This document shows positions 24,552-38,098 of a stretch of DNA of 64,000 nucleotides, in pieces. This DNA is from Latrodectus hesperus (Eukaryota > Arthropoda > Arachnida > Araneae > Theridiidae). The notes beneath the pieces are model-generated. The model searched no databases. It was not told the origin of the DNA and was given only the letters and a program-made list of their open reading frames with translations. Both the position numbers and the translations under genes were made by a program. The stretch's first letter is position 1, and every line of letters begins with the position of its first letter. Where the stretch lies: NCBI GenBank assembly GCA_037975125.1, contig CM075852.1:13314313-13378312 (forward strand). Direction: 5' to 3'.

Positions 24552-25959
24552 CTTTTACTTAGTATTTTTCTTTTTATCATGATCCTAAGTTTTATTTTTG
24601 AATTCCAATACCAATTTTTAAAAAAATTTCTTCACTAATGTATCAAATCAGACTTCATAAATTAATTTTTATATATGTGCTAAGTTGATAAGTTAGTTAT
24701 GAAATCTATTTCAATCAATATTTATAATTTCAAAAATAATATTAATATTTTTTTTAAATATTACATTAGTGATAAACATTCATGCTTTGATGTAGAAAGT
24801 AAATATTATTTCTGAAAGTACTTGAGGAATTTACTTCCATGCTTTATATCAAATGTATACATCCATAATAAAATCCTAACTAAATCAGAAAACAATTCAG
24901 TTTTACTTAATTATAATGTTCAGCATTTAACTTTTTTAATCATTCTTTTATTTAAAATTTCAAATGCAAACACTTGACTTCCTCAAGTTTATTCTGATAT
25001 GACCATTTAAGTCAAATTAATAAATGTGATTAAAATCTTTCCTGTTGTAAATTTGCTGTTTTATGTATTGCACTAAATATATTTATCCACATAGGAGAAA
25101 TTATTTAATATTAAATATAGCAACCATAAATTTCTTTGCTGTTTATTCACATTTTACATAAATTAAAATTTTTGTCCATGGATTTTTGATTATATAAAAA
25201 TAGCAAGTCACTTTTATGTACACGAAATGTAATCATAATAAGCTAAAGATAGCTTTTCCTTTCCTTCTATTGTATTTGAACAGCAAAATTAAAAATTATT
25301 TATTGCAAATCAAAATTTGGAAATTAGCTTCTCTCTTATTGTGCAACTAGTGAGTTAAGATTGCAAGAGTCCAATTAATGGAATAATTTATCTCTTGGGA
25401 TCCTCCTTGACCTAATCTAAATCTCATTTGTAGAATTTGATTAGATATGTATATTGTTGCAGCATAATATGGTGTGGTTGATAAGTTTTTTTTAGTTGGT
25501 AGCTTCAGTATGGATTTTATTACTTACCCTAGTTCAAAATTACAAAGCAGTAGGGAGACTTACTCTTTTAATTAGCTTAAGATACATTGTTCTATCAAAT
25601 TTACTTGTTATTTGTCTACTGAGTTTCTAAAAATGAACTTAATTTTGTTTATCTTGTGGAATATTTTTGGCAGACTAAAATTTTAATTTAAATATCCTGT
25701 GCTCTAATAATACACTAAGTATATAATATACTAAAATAATAGTAAATAGTATACCAAGATTATATAGAATCAATATATATAATACTGTATACTTAATGTT
25801 GTATACCTAATTACACATATGCATAAATTATGGATAATGTCAGAACAAGCAACTAAATGAGCAGAAACAAAACAAAAGTATTTTATTTATAAAGCCTGCA
25901 TATTAAACAAATAAGGAAGAACAGAGAGATGGTGTTTGTATGATATCATGTATACAAAT
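24552..25959. other. AT-rich DNA, nothing recognised
   Basis: No exon, RNA gene or repeat with clear boundaries could be supported. It may be intron of the gene beginning at 24283. Confidence 0.4.
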
Positions 25960-27035
25960 CACTATTATAGCTTCTTTGGAGCACTTACACCATATATCAT
26001 CAATCCGATAACTGAAGAGAATGTTGTTTGTATTATGGTTCATACCTTATGTTTCTGATACAAGAAAATATAGTCTGTATGATGCCGACGTATCTGAGGA
26101 TCACATTATCAAGCTGTATTTGCGGCAGAGAACTCTATTCAGCCAAAAACGGTCTCTGAAAGTCTGGTACAGATGTAGGTTGACAGGTTGAAATTCGTTG
26201 GCCAAGAACATTTCATACATGCTCTATTGGATTCAGGTCCAGTAAGAATGCTGGCTTTTCATGTGGCTGATATCTTCTGATTAAAGGCTGTCATTGACAA
26301 TATTTGAATAATGAGGACAGGTGTTATCTATAAACACAAATACAGCGGCCATGGTACGCCTAAATAGACATGTCATTCCAAAATGATGTTTTGATAAGTT
26401 TGGCCTTGTGATGGTTCGCATTTGAACATGTAGGTTTTTCTAGAGTCCAGTGTAATGCTCCCCAATATTCCTACACTACTATAATGTTGATATTCAATGA
26501 TGTTGTCTTGGTGGTTCTGGGTACTTGGAGTTTTTCTAACTACTGACAACAGTGAGTTACCATGAGTGGAATACATCTGACAGGCCTTTGAGCATATAAA
26601 CCATACTGCCCCAAATGTCTGTAAACAGTTTTCTTTGAAAACAGTGTACCTGTGGCTGACAATAGCTGATGGAACATGTCCACTGCTGTGCTCCATCTGT
26701 TTCTTTTAGCAGTTACTACCAAATATCTGTAGTCATTCGCTGTTGTCACTCAGGGGTGACCTGTAATATAATGTCTATTGACATCTTGGAATCATTGCCA
26801 TAGGCTAGAGATAACACTTTCTGTGATTCTGAATTTCTTGGTTACTGCCATCTGTATAATCCCATATTCCAGACAGCCAATAATTCTGCTTGATAGAGCC
26901 CAACACTTGGCTAGGTATAGGGAAGCAAGCTGGTGCAACTGCACTGAGGTGAGGGCCATACGGACAAGTTGTGACATGTTTTCTGCTGTGCCAAAGGTCT
27001 TCTTTTGCTCTTGTCATTGTGGTGTATGCTCAACA
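25960..27035 (-). pseudogene. degenerate Tc1-like transposase
   Basis: Fragments in shifting minus-strand frames follow the order of a Tc1-family transposase. The N-terminal helix-turn-helix is RIIGCLEYGIIQMAV...VISSLW (26800-26905), followed by the second DNA-binding helix set (FSKKTVYRHLGQYGL, about 26585-26650). Next comes a catalytic-core remnant like DNTCPHYSNIV (about 26300-26330), LDLNPIEHV (about 26215-26245), and the terminal HTDY-like end (about 26065-26075). Many stops and frameshifts show it is dead. Part of the core between the second helix set and DNTCPH is missing. Terminal repeats were not recognised. Confidence 0.8.
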
Positions 27036-28187
27036 TCATCAGGTACCTTCTCGTAATTTGCATAGAATATTTGACCATATGTGTGATATTTCTACTGGTG
27101 GCATTTTTCTTTATGCACTAATTTCCTTGTGTTTGATTATCGTTAATTTATAGACATGTGTGTAAATGAATCGTTAATTTTTAGTAGCATTTTTGGGGTT
27201 ACTTATATCTAATTTGTGAAGATTTTTTTTATCTTGCTTAAAGTAACGAAATGTGTTTCATTTATTATAGATAATTTAAAGGTTCATATATGTTTTGGAT
27301 TAAAATGTTTCTAACTTATCATGATAATAATGCAGATAATGATGTTTTAGTTTATTTCATTCCAGAAAATATTTCCCACAGTGAGAACAATGTAATTTAT
27401 AAATATATTTCAGCATCATAAAATAAGTATGTGAATAAACTGCTGAGTAGGAACAATCACTTAATGCTGCAATTTACCTTGAAATATCTAGTTTATTATT
27501 AAAAAATGAAATCAGTAATGCTACATGTAATTAAAAAGATAAGCTTAAAAAAGTGGATAGCTTAAACATCATTTAAATCAGCTATTATTTTTGGTAAGAA
27601 CAACAAAAGTTTCACCAAATGTAGTTTTTCTAAATCACAATTGCATAAAATCTTGTTATCTTCTGATATTACCAATAATACTTGCATTTCTAATTTGATA
27701 GAGCGATTGTTACTTTAAATTGACGATATATGTTATGTTGAATTATTATCCATTTTGGTATAGGGTTTTATTTGTTTATTATTCAATAATTATTTCTAAC
27801 ATATAAAGGGTCATTTGTCCAGAACTTATACAGATGAATTGAATTATGAACCTATACTAATAAACGGCTCAAGGTGGAACAAAACTAAACTCAATAGTAC
27901 GACAGCCAATATGGTAGTCTAGGCCTACAATACCCATATCTGTTGTCATGACTAAGACCCCTGGGGTGCAAAGCATATGTCCCAGTTTGATGGGCAACCT
28001 AATAAGAAATCCTCAGTGTTCAGTTCCTCAGTATGCTTGGTACTCAGTTTTATTGACCCACCAAAGTGAAGAAAGGCTGAGTTGACCTTGGACCTGTGCC
28101 TTCAAGGTGAAAATTGTACTCAAATTACTGAATAGAAAATTAGGATGTTAACCATTTGATTTAAAATTGCCAAATCTGTTATATATA
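27036..28187. other. intergenic, one GC-richer repeat block
   Basis: This is mostly AT-rich. From about 27840 to 28130 the composition changes to a GC-richer, non-coding block (around CTAAGACCCCTGGGGTG) that looks like a piece of a dispersed repeat, possibly a SINE. Its class and limits cannot be set from one copy. Confidence 0.35.
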
Positions 28188-28738
28188 CAGGGTGCGACAA
28201 GATAACTTTTTATTTGTATTTCAATAATATAAGAGAAATAGTAAAATTATATTTTTATTTATTTTTACATGCAAAAGTTAAATAGTTTTAAATATCATAT
28301 TAGACAAGTGATACCTGGCATTGGCAATGGACTGGATAGATGAATCTCCTGTTCTCCTCACTTTTTCCGTCATATTGGCAGATATGATAGCCATTTCTCT
28401 TTAAATGCTTGCTTTCAGATCTTCCAAAGTTTGTGGTTGGTCAGTATAAGCACATGAATTTAAATACCCCCACAAAAGGAAATTGTATAGGACCAAATTG
28501 GGAGGGTAAGTACTTGCATCTCCAAATTGTTTCTCATTGAAATGGGGTGCCTCTCGAAAAACATTCCTCTACGACAAATGTGTTGTGTTCATTACTCCAA
28601 CGCATGATGGTGACTGAACCACAATGTCACACAGCTTTATGATCTCCTCTTACAAATTAGATCACACCAACCTCATTATCTTTACTACTTTTTGTGTTAA
28701 TGCAATTTGAAATAAGGAAGTTACCTTGCAGCACCCTG
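28188..28738 (-). mobile_element. mariner-like deletion derivative, 551 bp
   Basis: Terminal inverted repeats start CAGGGTGCGACAAGATAACTT on the left, and CAGGGTGCTGCAAGGTAACTT on the right read in reverse. A TA dinucleotide lies immediately outside each end, as expected for the IS630/Tc1/mariner superfamily. The interior keeps only the transposase C-terminus on the minus strand: PHFNEKQFGDAS, then PNLVLYNFLLWGYLNS, TDQPQTLEDLKASI and a final conserved block near 28300. The 5' part of the gene is gone, so it cannot move by itself. Confidence 0.85.
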
Positions 28739-30810
28739 TATGAGTTGAATTGTTATTCCAAACTGCATAATAAATATTTTTTTGAATTTATTAATTTATA
28801 ATTGACAAGAAGATTGCAGTAGAATGAGAAAGCAATATAAGACAAAGATAATTTCTAAAACATTTTATTCAAAGAATAATTGAATGCTCATCTTTAACGT
28901 AAATGTGAACTCATCCTGATTGGAAACCTTCTGATTCATTTTGTATTGAATCTGTTTTATATAAAGGAAATGCTACAAGGTTTTTCAAAGTATAAAAAAA
29001 GTCTAAGAACTCTAGTTTTTAAGCCAGCGATTGACTTCATTGTATTGGTAAAATGAAGGAATAATCATAAATTTATCATTGGTAGTAAATCAGTTGTATT
29101 TAATAAAGAATGTATTTGTGATTATTACAAATTGGTTTGAATTTAATATTATATATCGATTTAAATTTCCTATTTTATTCACTATAAGAAATGTTGTCAT
29201 TGTAATTTTCTATTTAATAAGAAGTTTTATTATTTCAAACTGTAAATTAATAATTGTTTCACCTAATAGCAACATATATAAGGATTGTCATATTGAAATT
29301 GTTTTCTTAACAATCATATTAGATATTTAAAATCATCTCTAATAATTGAACATCTCAATAAAATATGGAGCCCTACCCTTAAATTGACCAAAATAATTAA
29401 AATTAAAAGCCCATATTCTTGAAGACTTCTCAGAGATTTGATGTTGCTCAATCTGTTGTTTTTACCAACCCACTGATTGTAGCTTGCAATTCAGGGAAGC
29501 TTTGATCAATAATTTTATTTAAATTGTTATAACCCTTCTTAAATGAATAAAACAATTTATTTTAAAGTTAACAATTTTATTTTTTAATTTCGTTAATTTA
29601 TATTTTGATACAGTAAACATTACTTGATTCAAAAATATAATATTAAATATGTATGACTCAAGTAGCTATTTAATTAGAAATACTTAAAGAGTGAATAAAT
29701 TTCAAGATTGATGTTACAAAAATGTTGCTTTATTTAACAATACTTGTTACAAATATATACAAAACTTCCCTCTTTATTCTTAAATTAAAAGTGCATCATT
29801 ACATTTCTCTGATATAAGAGAAATTGAATGATAACACATTATTATCCATTACTATACAAAAATTTTTTCAAATGCAATGAATATGTTTATTAAATTATCC
29901 ATTTTCAAGCCATTCTTTATAAAAAATTTTAATTGTTTACATTAAAAAAAAGCTGTTGGGATCTATGACATATCGACTCTGATGCATATGATGATGATAA
30001 TATCGACTCTAATGCAACTATATTTACTGTTTTGTAATTCAAGGTTTCATTGTATAAATGGAAATATTTTCCTAACTATTTATGTTCAAATGGCTATTGT
30101 TATGAATAAGTTTTATTATTTTAAACATATCAACTTCTTGGTGCATCATAAGTATTCATAATTATTTAAATATGTTGATTTAATTTAGAACAATGTTTCC
30201 CATACTGTAGTCTGCTAGTGGATATCAGATCACAAATTCAAAATACTAAAAAAACTTTCTCAAACTTTTTTTTATTTATTTATTAAGTTAAATTAGTTCG
30301 AATAAAGATTCTAAAAGTTATTAAAGTAAATGGGAAACACAGTATGTGTGTGTGTGGTGCTGTTATATACTTATATTAAATCTTTATTTCCAATTATATG
30401 GCATTGGTACTATTGTGCTTACTAATTAGTGATAATATGTGAATACACTTACTGCTGATTTTCATTATCATTCAATTTTATTACTCAATGGTAAACACAA
30501 TTAGTAATTAATTCTTTATCGTGGTTGGTTTCGTGGCAATATATACAAATATATAACTTCAAAGGGGAAAATAATTTAAATTCTGATTTTAGAACATCAT
30601 TAACAAATCAATATATTTCCTCATCAATTAATAAAAATAATCTCATATGTCATTTTTCATAATTTACCATCAGAAATTCTGCTTATAAGCATGACTTTGC
30701 TATTTGAACTGTTAATGCTTTTACCATTAGCTCAACAGTATGTAGGCTCTTGTAACATTTTGATCATCAATTTGTATAGCGGTTTGCAATTCACTTTGAA
30801 CATTTTATGC
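28739..30810. other. AT-rich intergenic DNA
   Basis: No coding sequence was recognised. A duplicated phrase around 29970-30012 (atatcgactctgatgca / atatcgactctaatgca) is a small local duplication. The rest is featureless. Confidence 0.45.
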
Positions 30811-30811
30811 T

Positions 30812-31068
30812 GTGGGAGAGCAATTAGATTAATCCATGATATCAATTATTTATTCATGACAAGACATTGATATCAATTATTTATTCATTATAAATTCCTT
30901 TTTAAAGATATTTAAATAATTCATGCATAGTCTTTAATGTAACTTTAAAACTATGTATGCATTTACAATGAATTCTGTAATACGCAGCCAAGACCTTATT
31001 TATTCAAATATACTTCCTTTCTTAATTTCTCACGTTTTTCTTTGAGAAAAACAATAAGTGATGCGACA
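30812..31068 (-). repeat. BEL/Pao 3' LTR
   Basis: On the minus strand it begins TGTCGCATCAC, close to TGTCACACCAC in the other LTR, and ends CTCTCCCAC. A short internal duplication of a phrase around ATATCAATTATTTATTCAT makes it about 35 bp longer than the partner. Confidence 0.8.
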
Positions 31069-31596
31069 GTATCCCCTAGCATTGTAATGTTCATACAGAT
31101 GTTCTACCACAATGAATATTGGTTCATAATTAACAATAATAATCTTAAAATTAAATGTTTACATTATACAAGTCAAATTCAAGTATTTAAGAATAATACA
31201 ACTTGAATGCAAAATACTTTTCTAATCATACTTACAATTTCACAGATTTCTATTATTACCTGCTTGACATGATAACATTCAGACATATGAGAGAATAGTG
31301 AATTTTCCCTTTTAGATCTGAAAAGCACAATACTTAACATTTATAAAAGTAAAATATAATTAAGAAATAAACTTTTAATGTCTCTGTTTTATGGGTATTA
31401 AGGCAAAGGTGAAAATTTATGGATAGAATGTTTCAGTTCCCTAAATAAAGTTTTTAGTTTTACAACATGCACTTATACCATCTGCATCAAGATACAATTC
31501 AAGTATTCTCTCACAAGGCTACTTTAAAAGTAGCACACTTTCATCTTTAATCAATACCAAGACATTTACGCCAAAATTAGGTTTTCCTTTAATCAC

Positions 31597-32400
31597 TTAG
31601 TTTGTTTCTGTAGGTGTGAGAGGTGGTCCATTAACCAACATTTCCAGAGACTGGAAAATTTGTTGAGTCAGCTTCCATTTCTCAAGGGGATACAATTTAT
31701 CTTCAGTGCAATCAGCCTCTGAGATGCCATTCAGTGCATATCCAATTAGGAAATACCCAGGTATATAAATAGTTGGGTTCACTAGAAATTAAAATTATAG
31801 GCCTAGAATTCAAGCAAACTTCTATATCTCAGATCAATGTAAAAAACTCTTCATTGTCAACAATTAATGATCCCAAATTTCTGTCCAGGTGATGACATTG
31901 TTGATATTATTCTGTCATGGAGACAGATCTAATAGTCAAGCATTTTCATGTTTCATGAAAATGCTTGAATATTAGATCCGTTATATGACATTTGTTAAGC
32001 AAAAGGATTTAATGCTTATGACCCTCCAGAAGATTAGAATTTTTAAGCTATCCACCTACTCTAATAATTTCTTTTTTGTATCAAAAAAAACATTTAAAAG
32101 TAGAAGCTTGCTACCAAGAGCTATATTCTTTCTAGCCTTTAATGATTTAATTTCTTCTTTATAAACTCACACTCTTGTATGACTTTTGTAATAGAATCAG
32201 TTTCTTTATTAAGTGCAGGGATACACAGAGAAGTTTCGAACTTTATAGATGATGATTTATCATTATTGATGAATCTCATACACCAAGCAATTAGTTATTC
32301 ATTTTAGTTTTACTTATGATGAATATTTAGAAATTAATACTTACTTTATAAATTCTCACTCCTCTCTTGTAAGAGAATTTACAACAGTTCACTGTTGTTC
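31597..32400 (-). pseudogene. BEL/Pao integrase C-terminal remnant
   Basis: The open piece at 31597-31782 reads IPGYFLIGYALNGISEAD and continues LEKWKLTQQIFQSL, the PGHFLIGRPL-like segment near the end of Pao integrases. Just upstream (about 31840-31870) is EVCLNSRPI, matching the conserved CLNSRPL block. Earlier parts are scrambled and contain a 53-bp palindrome. Confidence 0.75.
31926..31978. repeat. 25-bp-arm palindrome, 3-bp loop
   Basis: GATCTAATAGTCAAGCATTT and the next five bases are repeated inverted after a 3-base loop, with one mismatch in 25. It lies in the dead integrase region and probably arose by template switching. Confidence 0.85.
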
Positions 32401-34289
32401 ATTAAGCAATTCTCCTTTTTCATGGTCAATTATTGGATCAAATTGTGATGTTGGTACATTTCCTTCCCTCAACCACACTGGTCCATTAAACCACATGCCA
32501 CTAATGCTGTACATCTACAAGAAACAATATCAGTTGTATTTTCTATTCCTTTACAGTATCTACTGAGATGGTGAAACAAGAACTTGGATTTGACTTTACA
32601 CGATTTGCAGCAGTTTGCGTCTGCTTATCAGCAGAACCTTTTATGCAATGCAAAACAATTTAAGAGTCACAAAAACAAAATATTCTTTCATCAGGAATAT
32701 TAAAAAGCTCTTTTATATGATTAGCAATTCTCGATGCCATTATAGTAACCCATTACTTTTAAATGGGATAAAGTTAATTTTTTGCTCGCTCTTAGACAGT
32801 CTAAAATAAGTAGGACATAAATCAGGATCAAAGAAATATGCTATTGCTCCATACCCTTAAAGACTATCATTACAAAATACATTAAGTTCTATTTTAGCAA
32901 AATTCACATAAAATATTTTCTAATTATGCTGAAATTTAAATTAAGCTTCAATTTCTGAACACCTGTATTTAAATTTTTCACACAATTCTGAACTCAGAAT
33001 TGTTTTCCAATCGATGGCTAGTTCTCATAAATGTTGCAATAAAATGTTTATTCTAATTATAAATGCAGCAATGAATCCTACTAGATAATAGATTTTGGTC
33101 ACGTTTATATTACTCCACATTTAGTTATATTTTCCCAGTCAATTGTAGTCACGCCAAAAGCTACTCTACACATTCTTAGAACTTTAAAACACTATTATCA
33201 TTAGAATTATTATAATCTTAGAAAATACTAGCTTATGCGTACAAAATTTTAAGATTATATTCACAAAGTTATTAGAATTTTTAAATTTGGACCAGATGTC
33301 AGAGAGTTATTTAAAGATGGAGTGCATTTAGTTTTTGATGACACATCGTACGCAATCCTCACTTTTGTTATTTATTTTCCCATATTACGGGCCAATGTGG
33401 CTAATTAGCTTTAGCTGCAAAGAATCTACATTGCTCAATTTTTCCCTTTTCAATTTGCATTTTTAATAATGCTGTTAAATTCATAATATAATTGGTGATT
33501 TCTTTTTAAAGTCCAAGAAATATTTGCTTACAAACTATAAAATTATCTGCAAGCTCTGATTTATTATCGTTCTATATCTACCATTCATAAATTTCAAATT
33601 ATTTTGAAATTATTGAATGATGTCTAAATAAACCAATGTTTCATTATTATTTTCAATTCCTACTGAATTCAGTTTCCAGAAATCCTGTAAGTTAAATGCT
33701 TTCGATTTCTCATTAGAGATAAATAATTATTTTGCACCGTTTTACCCATTAAAGTATAACCGAAGATTGTAGGAGAAACAAATGTTCTTCATTTTGACAG
33801 TGTTCCCTCGTAGTATATCCGTGAAGTATTCAGCTCTAAATGATAAGTTTTCTTTTTCCTTATGTGGATTAGTGTTGGAAATTTGCTTAACCCTCCTACT
33901 CTTAAATTCTTCGATGACTTGACTGCTAGGAGGGCTTTGGAGAGATATACCAGCGATCACATCTCCAGATTTGATTGCTGGTCTGTTTTAACCACCAAGT
34001 TGAAGGGAGCGTTGTCAAACAATATACCTTGAAATCTTTTTTTATCTCCTTTAAAACTTCAAAACGAATAAATTATTTCACATTCTTCTCTAAAAATTGG
34101 TAATTTTAATTCTAAAGCTATTTTCATTATACAGGATTTCTCGGATTCTGAATCAATTAAAAGCTTAACTAATTTTGGTTTAATTTTCGTTCAACTATTA
34201 CAGAACAAGTTTGTAAATGATACTATTTTTGAATTCTAATTATTAGAATGTGATGTTGATGCAACAGTATTTTCGGGATTGTCTGTTTT

Positions 34290-35787
34290 ATTTATTTTTT
34301 TGTTCTTTAGAATTGGAAAAGCAAAAGAGTTTATTGTGAATAAAATTGTTGCATATTTCACATAGGGTTAATTTTGATCTACTTTCAACAGACAAATGAG
34401 ATTTAAGGGAACATTTATAATATCTACCATCATTCTGTAATTTTTGTTGTTTTTGTTCATTGAAATATTTCAAGCATTCTAATGATGCATGTTCATTATT
34501 TCTACAAAATAAATAAAATCTCTTAACATATGCTGATGTATTAAAAGTAGAGGCTAATGATCTAGAATTATAAATATATATAGTATATGAGCACACATTT
34601 TTGCTTCTTATTGGAGACTGTGATTAAATGTTTCCATAGTTTTTACACTTTTAGAATTATTTATAATTAAAATTACTCAATGTTCAATTTAATGTTCTAA
34701 GAATTTTCTCAATTCTGTTCGAAATCTTCTTTAAAAGCATGCTTTCCATTGAATTCAGGTGTTAAATCTTGAGGAAGTAATTTTAGGATAATTGGATTCA
34801 AAAGGTGACTATAACTACCAGTTGTAACATTTAGTGAATTTAATTTCTTGCACATGGTTTCTAATTGATCATAAAGTTTATGTTAAATGCATTAGATGAA
34901 TGTTTAACTAAATTGTTTAATTTAATAACTTATTTATATGACTATTAATAATTATGTCCTTGGACCATATCTATCTTCTAACAACTTTAAACTAGAATCA
35001 TAATTTCTTACAGAAGGCAAAACCCAGAAGCACAATTTTGAGCTTCACCATCAAACAATGATTTTAAATATGCAAATTTTTTAGTTTGTTAAATTTGAAT
35101 CTTTATTGCCTGAATTTTCATAAATGTTGTAAAATTCCAATGAAGTGCTAGAATCTCCAGCAAACTCTTCCAAAGATAATGAAGGAAGTTTAACATTTAG
35201 TACATTATTTGAAATAACTTCATGTGAAGGTTTATTTTCAGGAATATTAATAGTTTCAACAAAATTATCACATTTTTTTTTTTTTAGATTTTTAATTCTA
35301 GATTTATAAATTATTAATTTGTGTCATTGTATTCTACGCATGACTGGATTCCTTTTTCATAATCATTTTTGTCAGTAATAAGAGTATCGATCTCTATCAA
35401 GTTCTTTAAAAGATAAATGTTTCTCGATTCATAAGTCTAAATATTCGTTACTATTCCATTTTGCCGCCGCATATCGCGCTACATTGAAATTTTTTCTGGC
35501 AACGCACTGAAAAGTGAAAAAAATTTATTTTGAAAACCTATTTTTTAATTGTTTAAAGTGTTCATAAAAGATCAAAAGTAAAAAAAATAATGGAAAAAGT
35601 ATTAATCTGTAATATTTTGTTTCACTTGGTAAAAAAAAATAACATTTAGTGACATTATCATCTACGCCGGCTAAACGAGAAGTATCAACAATTCTTTTAA
35701 ATCTAGAATATTTCGAGAAATAGAATTTTCAATTATTGTTATGCTCTCAGTTTTAGTAACTCCAGCTCTTAAAGTAGAGCGCTTCAT
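34290..35787 (-). pseudogene. BEL/Pao gag remnant
   Basis: A gag-like start (MKRSTLRAGVTKTESI) lies at 35787. Downstream, in broken frames, there is a segment around LKLLEDRYGP (about 34970) and then a longer open piece (34288-34596) with spaced Cys/His residues (FCRNNEHASLECLKYF, CEIC) matching the zinc-binding region found at the gag end of Pao elements. Stops and shifts are frequent. Confidence 0.7.
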
Positions 35788-35922
35788 TTTTAATTATTTC
35801 ATCTTTTCAAGTTTCGATTTCATATTTATTGAGTTCTTTGTTGTTTTATATCATATTTCAGAAATCGATACTGCTTTTAATGCAAACATTTTACGAAATC
35901 GATTGAACTTTTGATGGTAATT

Positions 35923-35940
35923 CCGGATTTCGTCGCACCA
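35923..35940 (-). promoter_or_regulatory. putative retrotransposon primer-binding site
   Basis: On the minus strand, TGGTGCGACGAAATCCGG lies 8 bp inside the 5' LTR. Starting with TGG it is complementary to a tRNA 3' end (CCA), as expected for the minus-strand primer. The tRNA was not identified. Confidence 0.5.
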
Positions 35941-35948
35941 AATATGCA

Positions 35949-36171
35949 GTGGGAGAGCAATTAGAATAATCCACGATATCAGTTATTAATTTAAGACAAT
36001 ATTCAAAGTTCTATTTTCAAGATATTTAAATAATTCAAGAATAAAAGTTAAGACTTTGATGAAACTTAAGGACATTACGCGCACAACCAAAAGGCCTTAT
36101 TCATTCAAATATTTTTTCTTTAATACTTTCTTAAGTTTCTCTCTTGGAGAAAAACAATAAGTGGTGTGACA
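35949..36171 (-). repeat. BEL/Pao 5' LTR
   Basis: This is the partner of the repeat at 30812-31068, sharing the start, the GAAACTTAAG/ATTCAAATA region and the end CTCTCCCAC. The divergence between the LTRs is large enough to see by eye, so the insertion is old. Confidence 0.8.
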
Positions 36172-36992
36172 GCGCATTTTTTAATTAACATTCGAAGAAG
36201 TATTTTTGATGTGATTATTAACATCTTTCCCTTTCTTTTGATCATAATTAATTGCTGTACGCAAAATCTGCTTTATTTTCGATTTTGGAGGGGGTAAAAA
36301 AGACATTGCATTCTCTACCTAAATCCTGCGTTATAAAAATGGAGTTTCTCCTGTTTAACCTTTTTTTTTTCTTAATGTGAGTAAGAGTGTTAAATTTGAT
36401 CGGAAATCATCAACTCATATCATTTAGAAAATTCTTTGACCTTACTCAGTTGAACGTAATATTCAAAATCAGAATTAATTTTCAAAGCTTATAGCACAAT
36501 TTTTTTTTAATTTTACCGCCCATTTGAATTGCTTTGAGCACTCATCGAGTTGGGTGAAACTCTCTCAAAAGAACAACATTTAATTTTTTCATACATAATC
36601 ACCTCAATCATCTTTTACATAAATTATTAAATTACCAAATTCTCTCTTAAAATATTGAATTCCAATGATATTCCAAATTTATTCCTTTCGTTTTGATTGC
36701 CGTTTTGAATGCTTTCTCCAACAAATTCAAATACTGCGTTTTTAGGAACTAGGATTGTCTATAGCTTTATTGTTTTAATTACATTATCTGAATTAAAACT
36801 CGAAACAACAAATGATTTTCTCTCACAAGTTGTAGAAGTTCCAAAAGCTCAAACTCTTAACACAAAAACGCTAGTCTCCAACTCTGATTTTTGCTCATTT
36901 AAATTTTTTTTTTAAATTTCGGCCTTTTCCATTACCTTACGTCCCCCCCCTCCCCCGCAATTCGTCCAATTTTACTTTTTACATCAAGATTT
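36172..36992. other. non-coding, short homopolymer tracts
   Basis: No gene is seen. There is a C-rich run (eight C, T, five C) near 36943-36957. The small ORF at 36709-36915 has no recognisable features. Confidence 0.4.
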
Positions 36993-37006
36993 CCTTTAAA
37001 AGGATA

Positions 37007-37145
37007 CGGTTCAACAGTTCGTGGGTTCGAATCCCACCTTGGACATGGATGTTTGTAGTGGTTCGGAATCCACTTTAAACCGGAGGTCCCGGTCTAATAA
37101 GCCCTCGTGTGCAAAAAATGACCGTTGAGCGACAAACCAAACCAA
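37007..37145 (+). mobile_element. 5'-truncated SINE (family A)
   Basis: An exact 14-bp duplication, CCTTTAAAAGGATA, flanks the element (36993-37006 and 37146-37159). It starts inside the tRNA-like head, just before the B-box GGGTTCGAATCCC, and runs to the family tail ending in AAACCAA. Truncation at the 5' end with an intact tail is typical of LINE-mediated retroposition. It closely resembles the copy at 52823, so the insertion is fairly young. Confidence 0.9.
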
Positions 37146-37263
37146 CCTTTAAAAGGATATGCATACATCAGGATTTCCTTCTTACACATCCGGATTTAGG
37201 ACTTTTTTCATCAGATTCTCAATTATACGTATAAGCTCAACTACTTTTCCAGATTTGTGACTC

Positions 37264-37520
37264 ATGGTACATCAGACGACACTGTCTTTACTTTCTACTG
37301 ACCACTTGAAGTGTATGATCTTTGAAGACGGTGAAAGAAAATACCCATCATGTCCCAAGTGCGACAATGCTCCGTTTTGCCCGCAACACGTCTTGAAGTG
37401 CTTGGGGTTTACTCGTGAAGAGGCTGTAAAAGGTCCACACCTGCTTTTGGACTTTTTGGCTATCTATGATCTCGTGGAACTGGATCAGATGGGGATTAGT
37501 CCCACCACCACCATTCTTCC
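37264..37520 (+). pseudogene. non-LTR retrotransposon C-terminal fragment
   Basis: An open segment reads HLKCMIFEDGERKYPSCPKC, then FCPQHVLKC, then LDFLAIYDLVELDQM. The zinc-knuckle-like Cys/His spacing followed by a hydrophobic tail matches the region after the RNase H domain in several arthropod LINE ORF2 proteins. No polymerase domain is nearby, so this is a 3' fragment. A host gene origin is unlikely. Confidence 0.5.
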
Positions 37521-37839
37521 AGAAGGTGAAAACGGAATATCTTTACGCACCAAATCTTTAAATCATTCCTTTTTAAGTTAGTCAATGACATGAATTAAAA
37601 TATTTAATGTTCATTCAACCCCACTGCTTGGAAGAAAGAGAGCGAGACACAATGACTGGCGCCGCTGAGAATTTCGCTGACTCAAATTTTTACTTTTGTT
37701 TTCACTTCGCGCTTTATATCTGATTCATGATAGAAGGTTTTACTTTTCATAATCTTCAGGTTATTGGTAAAACATTATACCGTAAAGTATTAGGGGTCTT
37801 CTGCTTGTTCTCTGTCTCTAAACAGCGAAGACTCCCACG

Positions 37840-37974
37840 CAGCATGGTAGAACTCAACTATGAACTAGGTACTGGGAAGTGTGTTGGTGCATACATGGTA
37901 TTCGAACTCACTTGCTTCCCAATAATAGAAACGACGCCCAAATCAACCAGGCCACAGCAGCCCCAAACAGAAAC
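37840..37974 (-). repeat. possible tRNA-derived SINE (family C)
   Basis: On the minus strand, GGGGCTGCTGTGGCCTGGTT resembles a tRNA acceptor plus A-box, and a B-box-like GAGTTCGAATACC follows about 50 bp later. GC content is higher than in the surroundings. No target duplication was found. Confidence 0.35.
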
Positions 37975-38098
37975 AAGCGAATTCCTGCGCCCTATCATAA
38001 TTATGTATGACTTTATTCGATGAGTAGAACATTAAAATTAATTTATCTGCATTATAATTAAGAATATAAGTAGTGTACTATCTATTTTCATAGAACTA

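Larger units (their letters stand above)
30812..36171 (-). mobile_element. degenerate BEL/Pao LTR retrotransposon
   Basis: Two related terminal repeats (30812-31068 and 35949-36171) bound about 5.4 kb whose minus-strand reading follows the BEL/Pao order. It runs: primer-binding site next to the 5' LTR, gag starting near 35787, gag zinc-knuckle region near 34300-34550, a protease/early pol remnant at 33742-33960, an RNase H-like NVFCNDSL near 32870-32890, and the end of integrase at 31597-31870. All frames are broken by many stops, so this is an old, inactive copy. No clear target-site duplication was found. Confidence 0.85.

Noticed and set aside
36709..36915. 68-codon ORF after the BEL/Pao element
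   Set aside because: It has no similarity that I can recognise and ends in a T-run translation.
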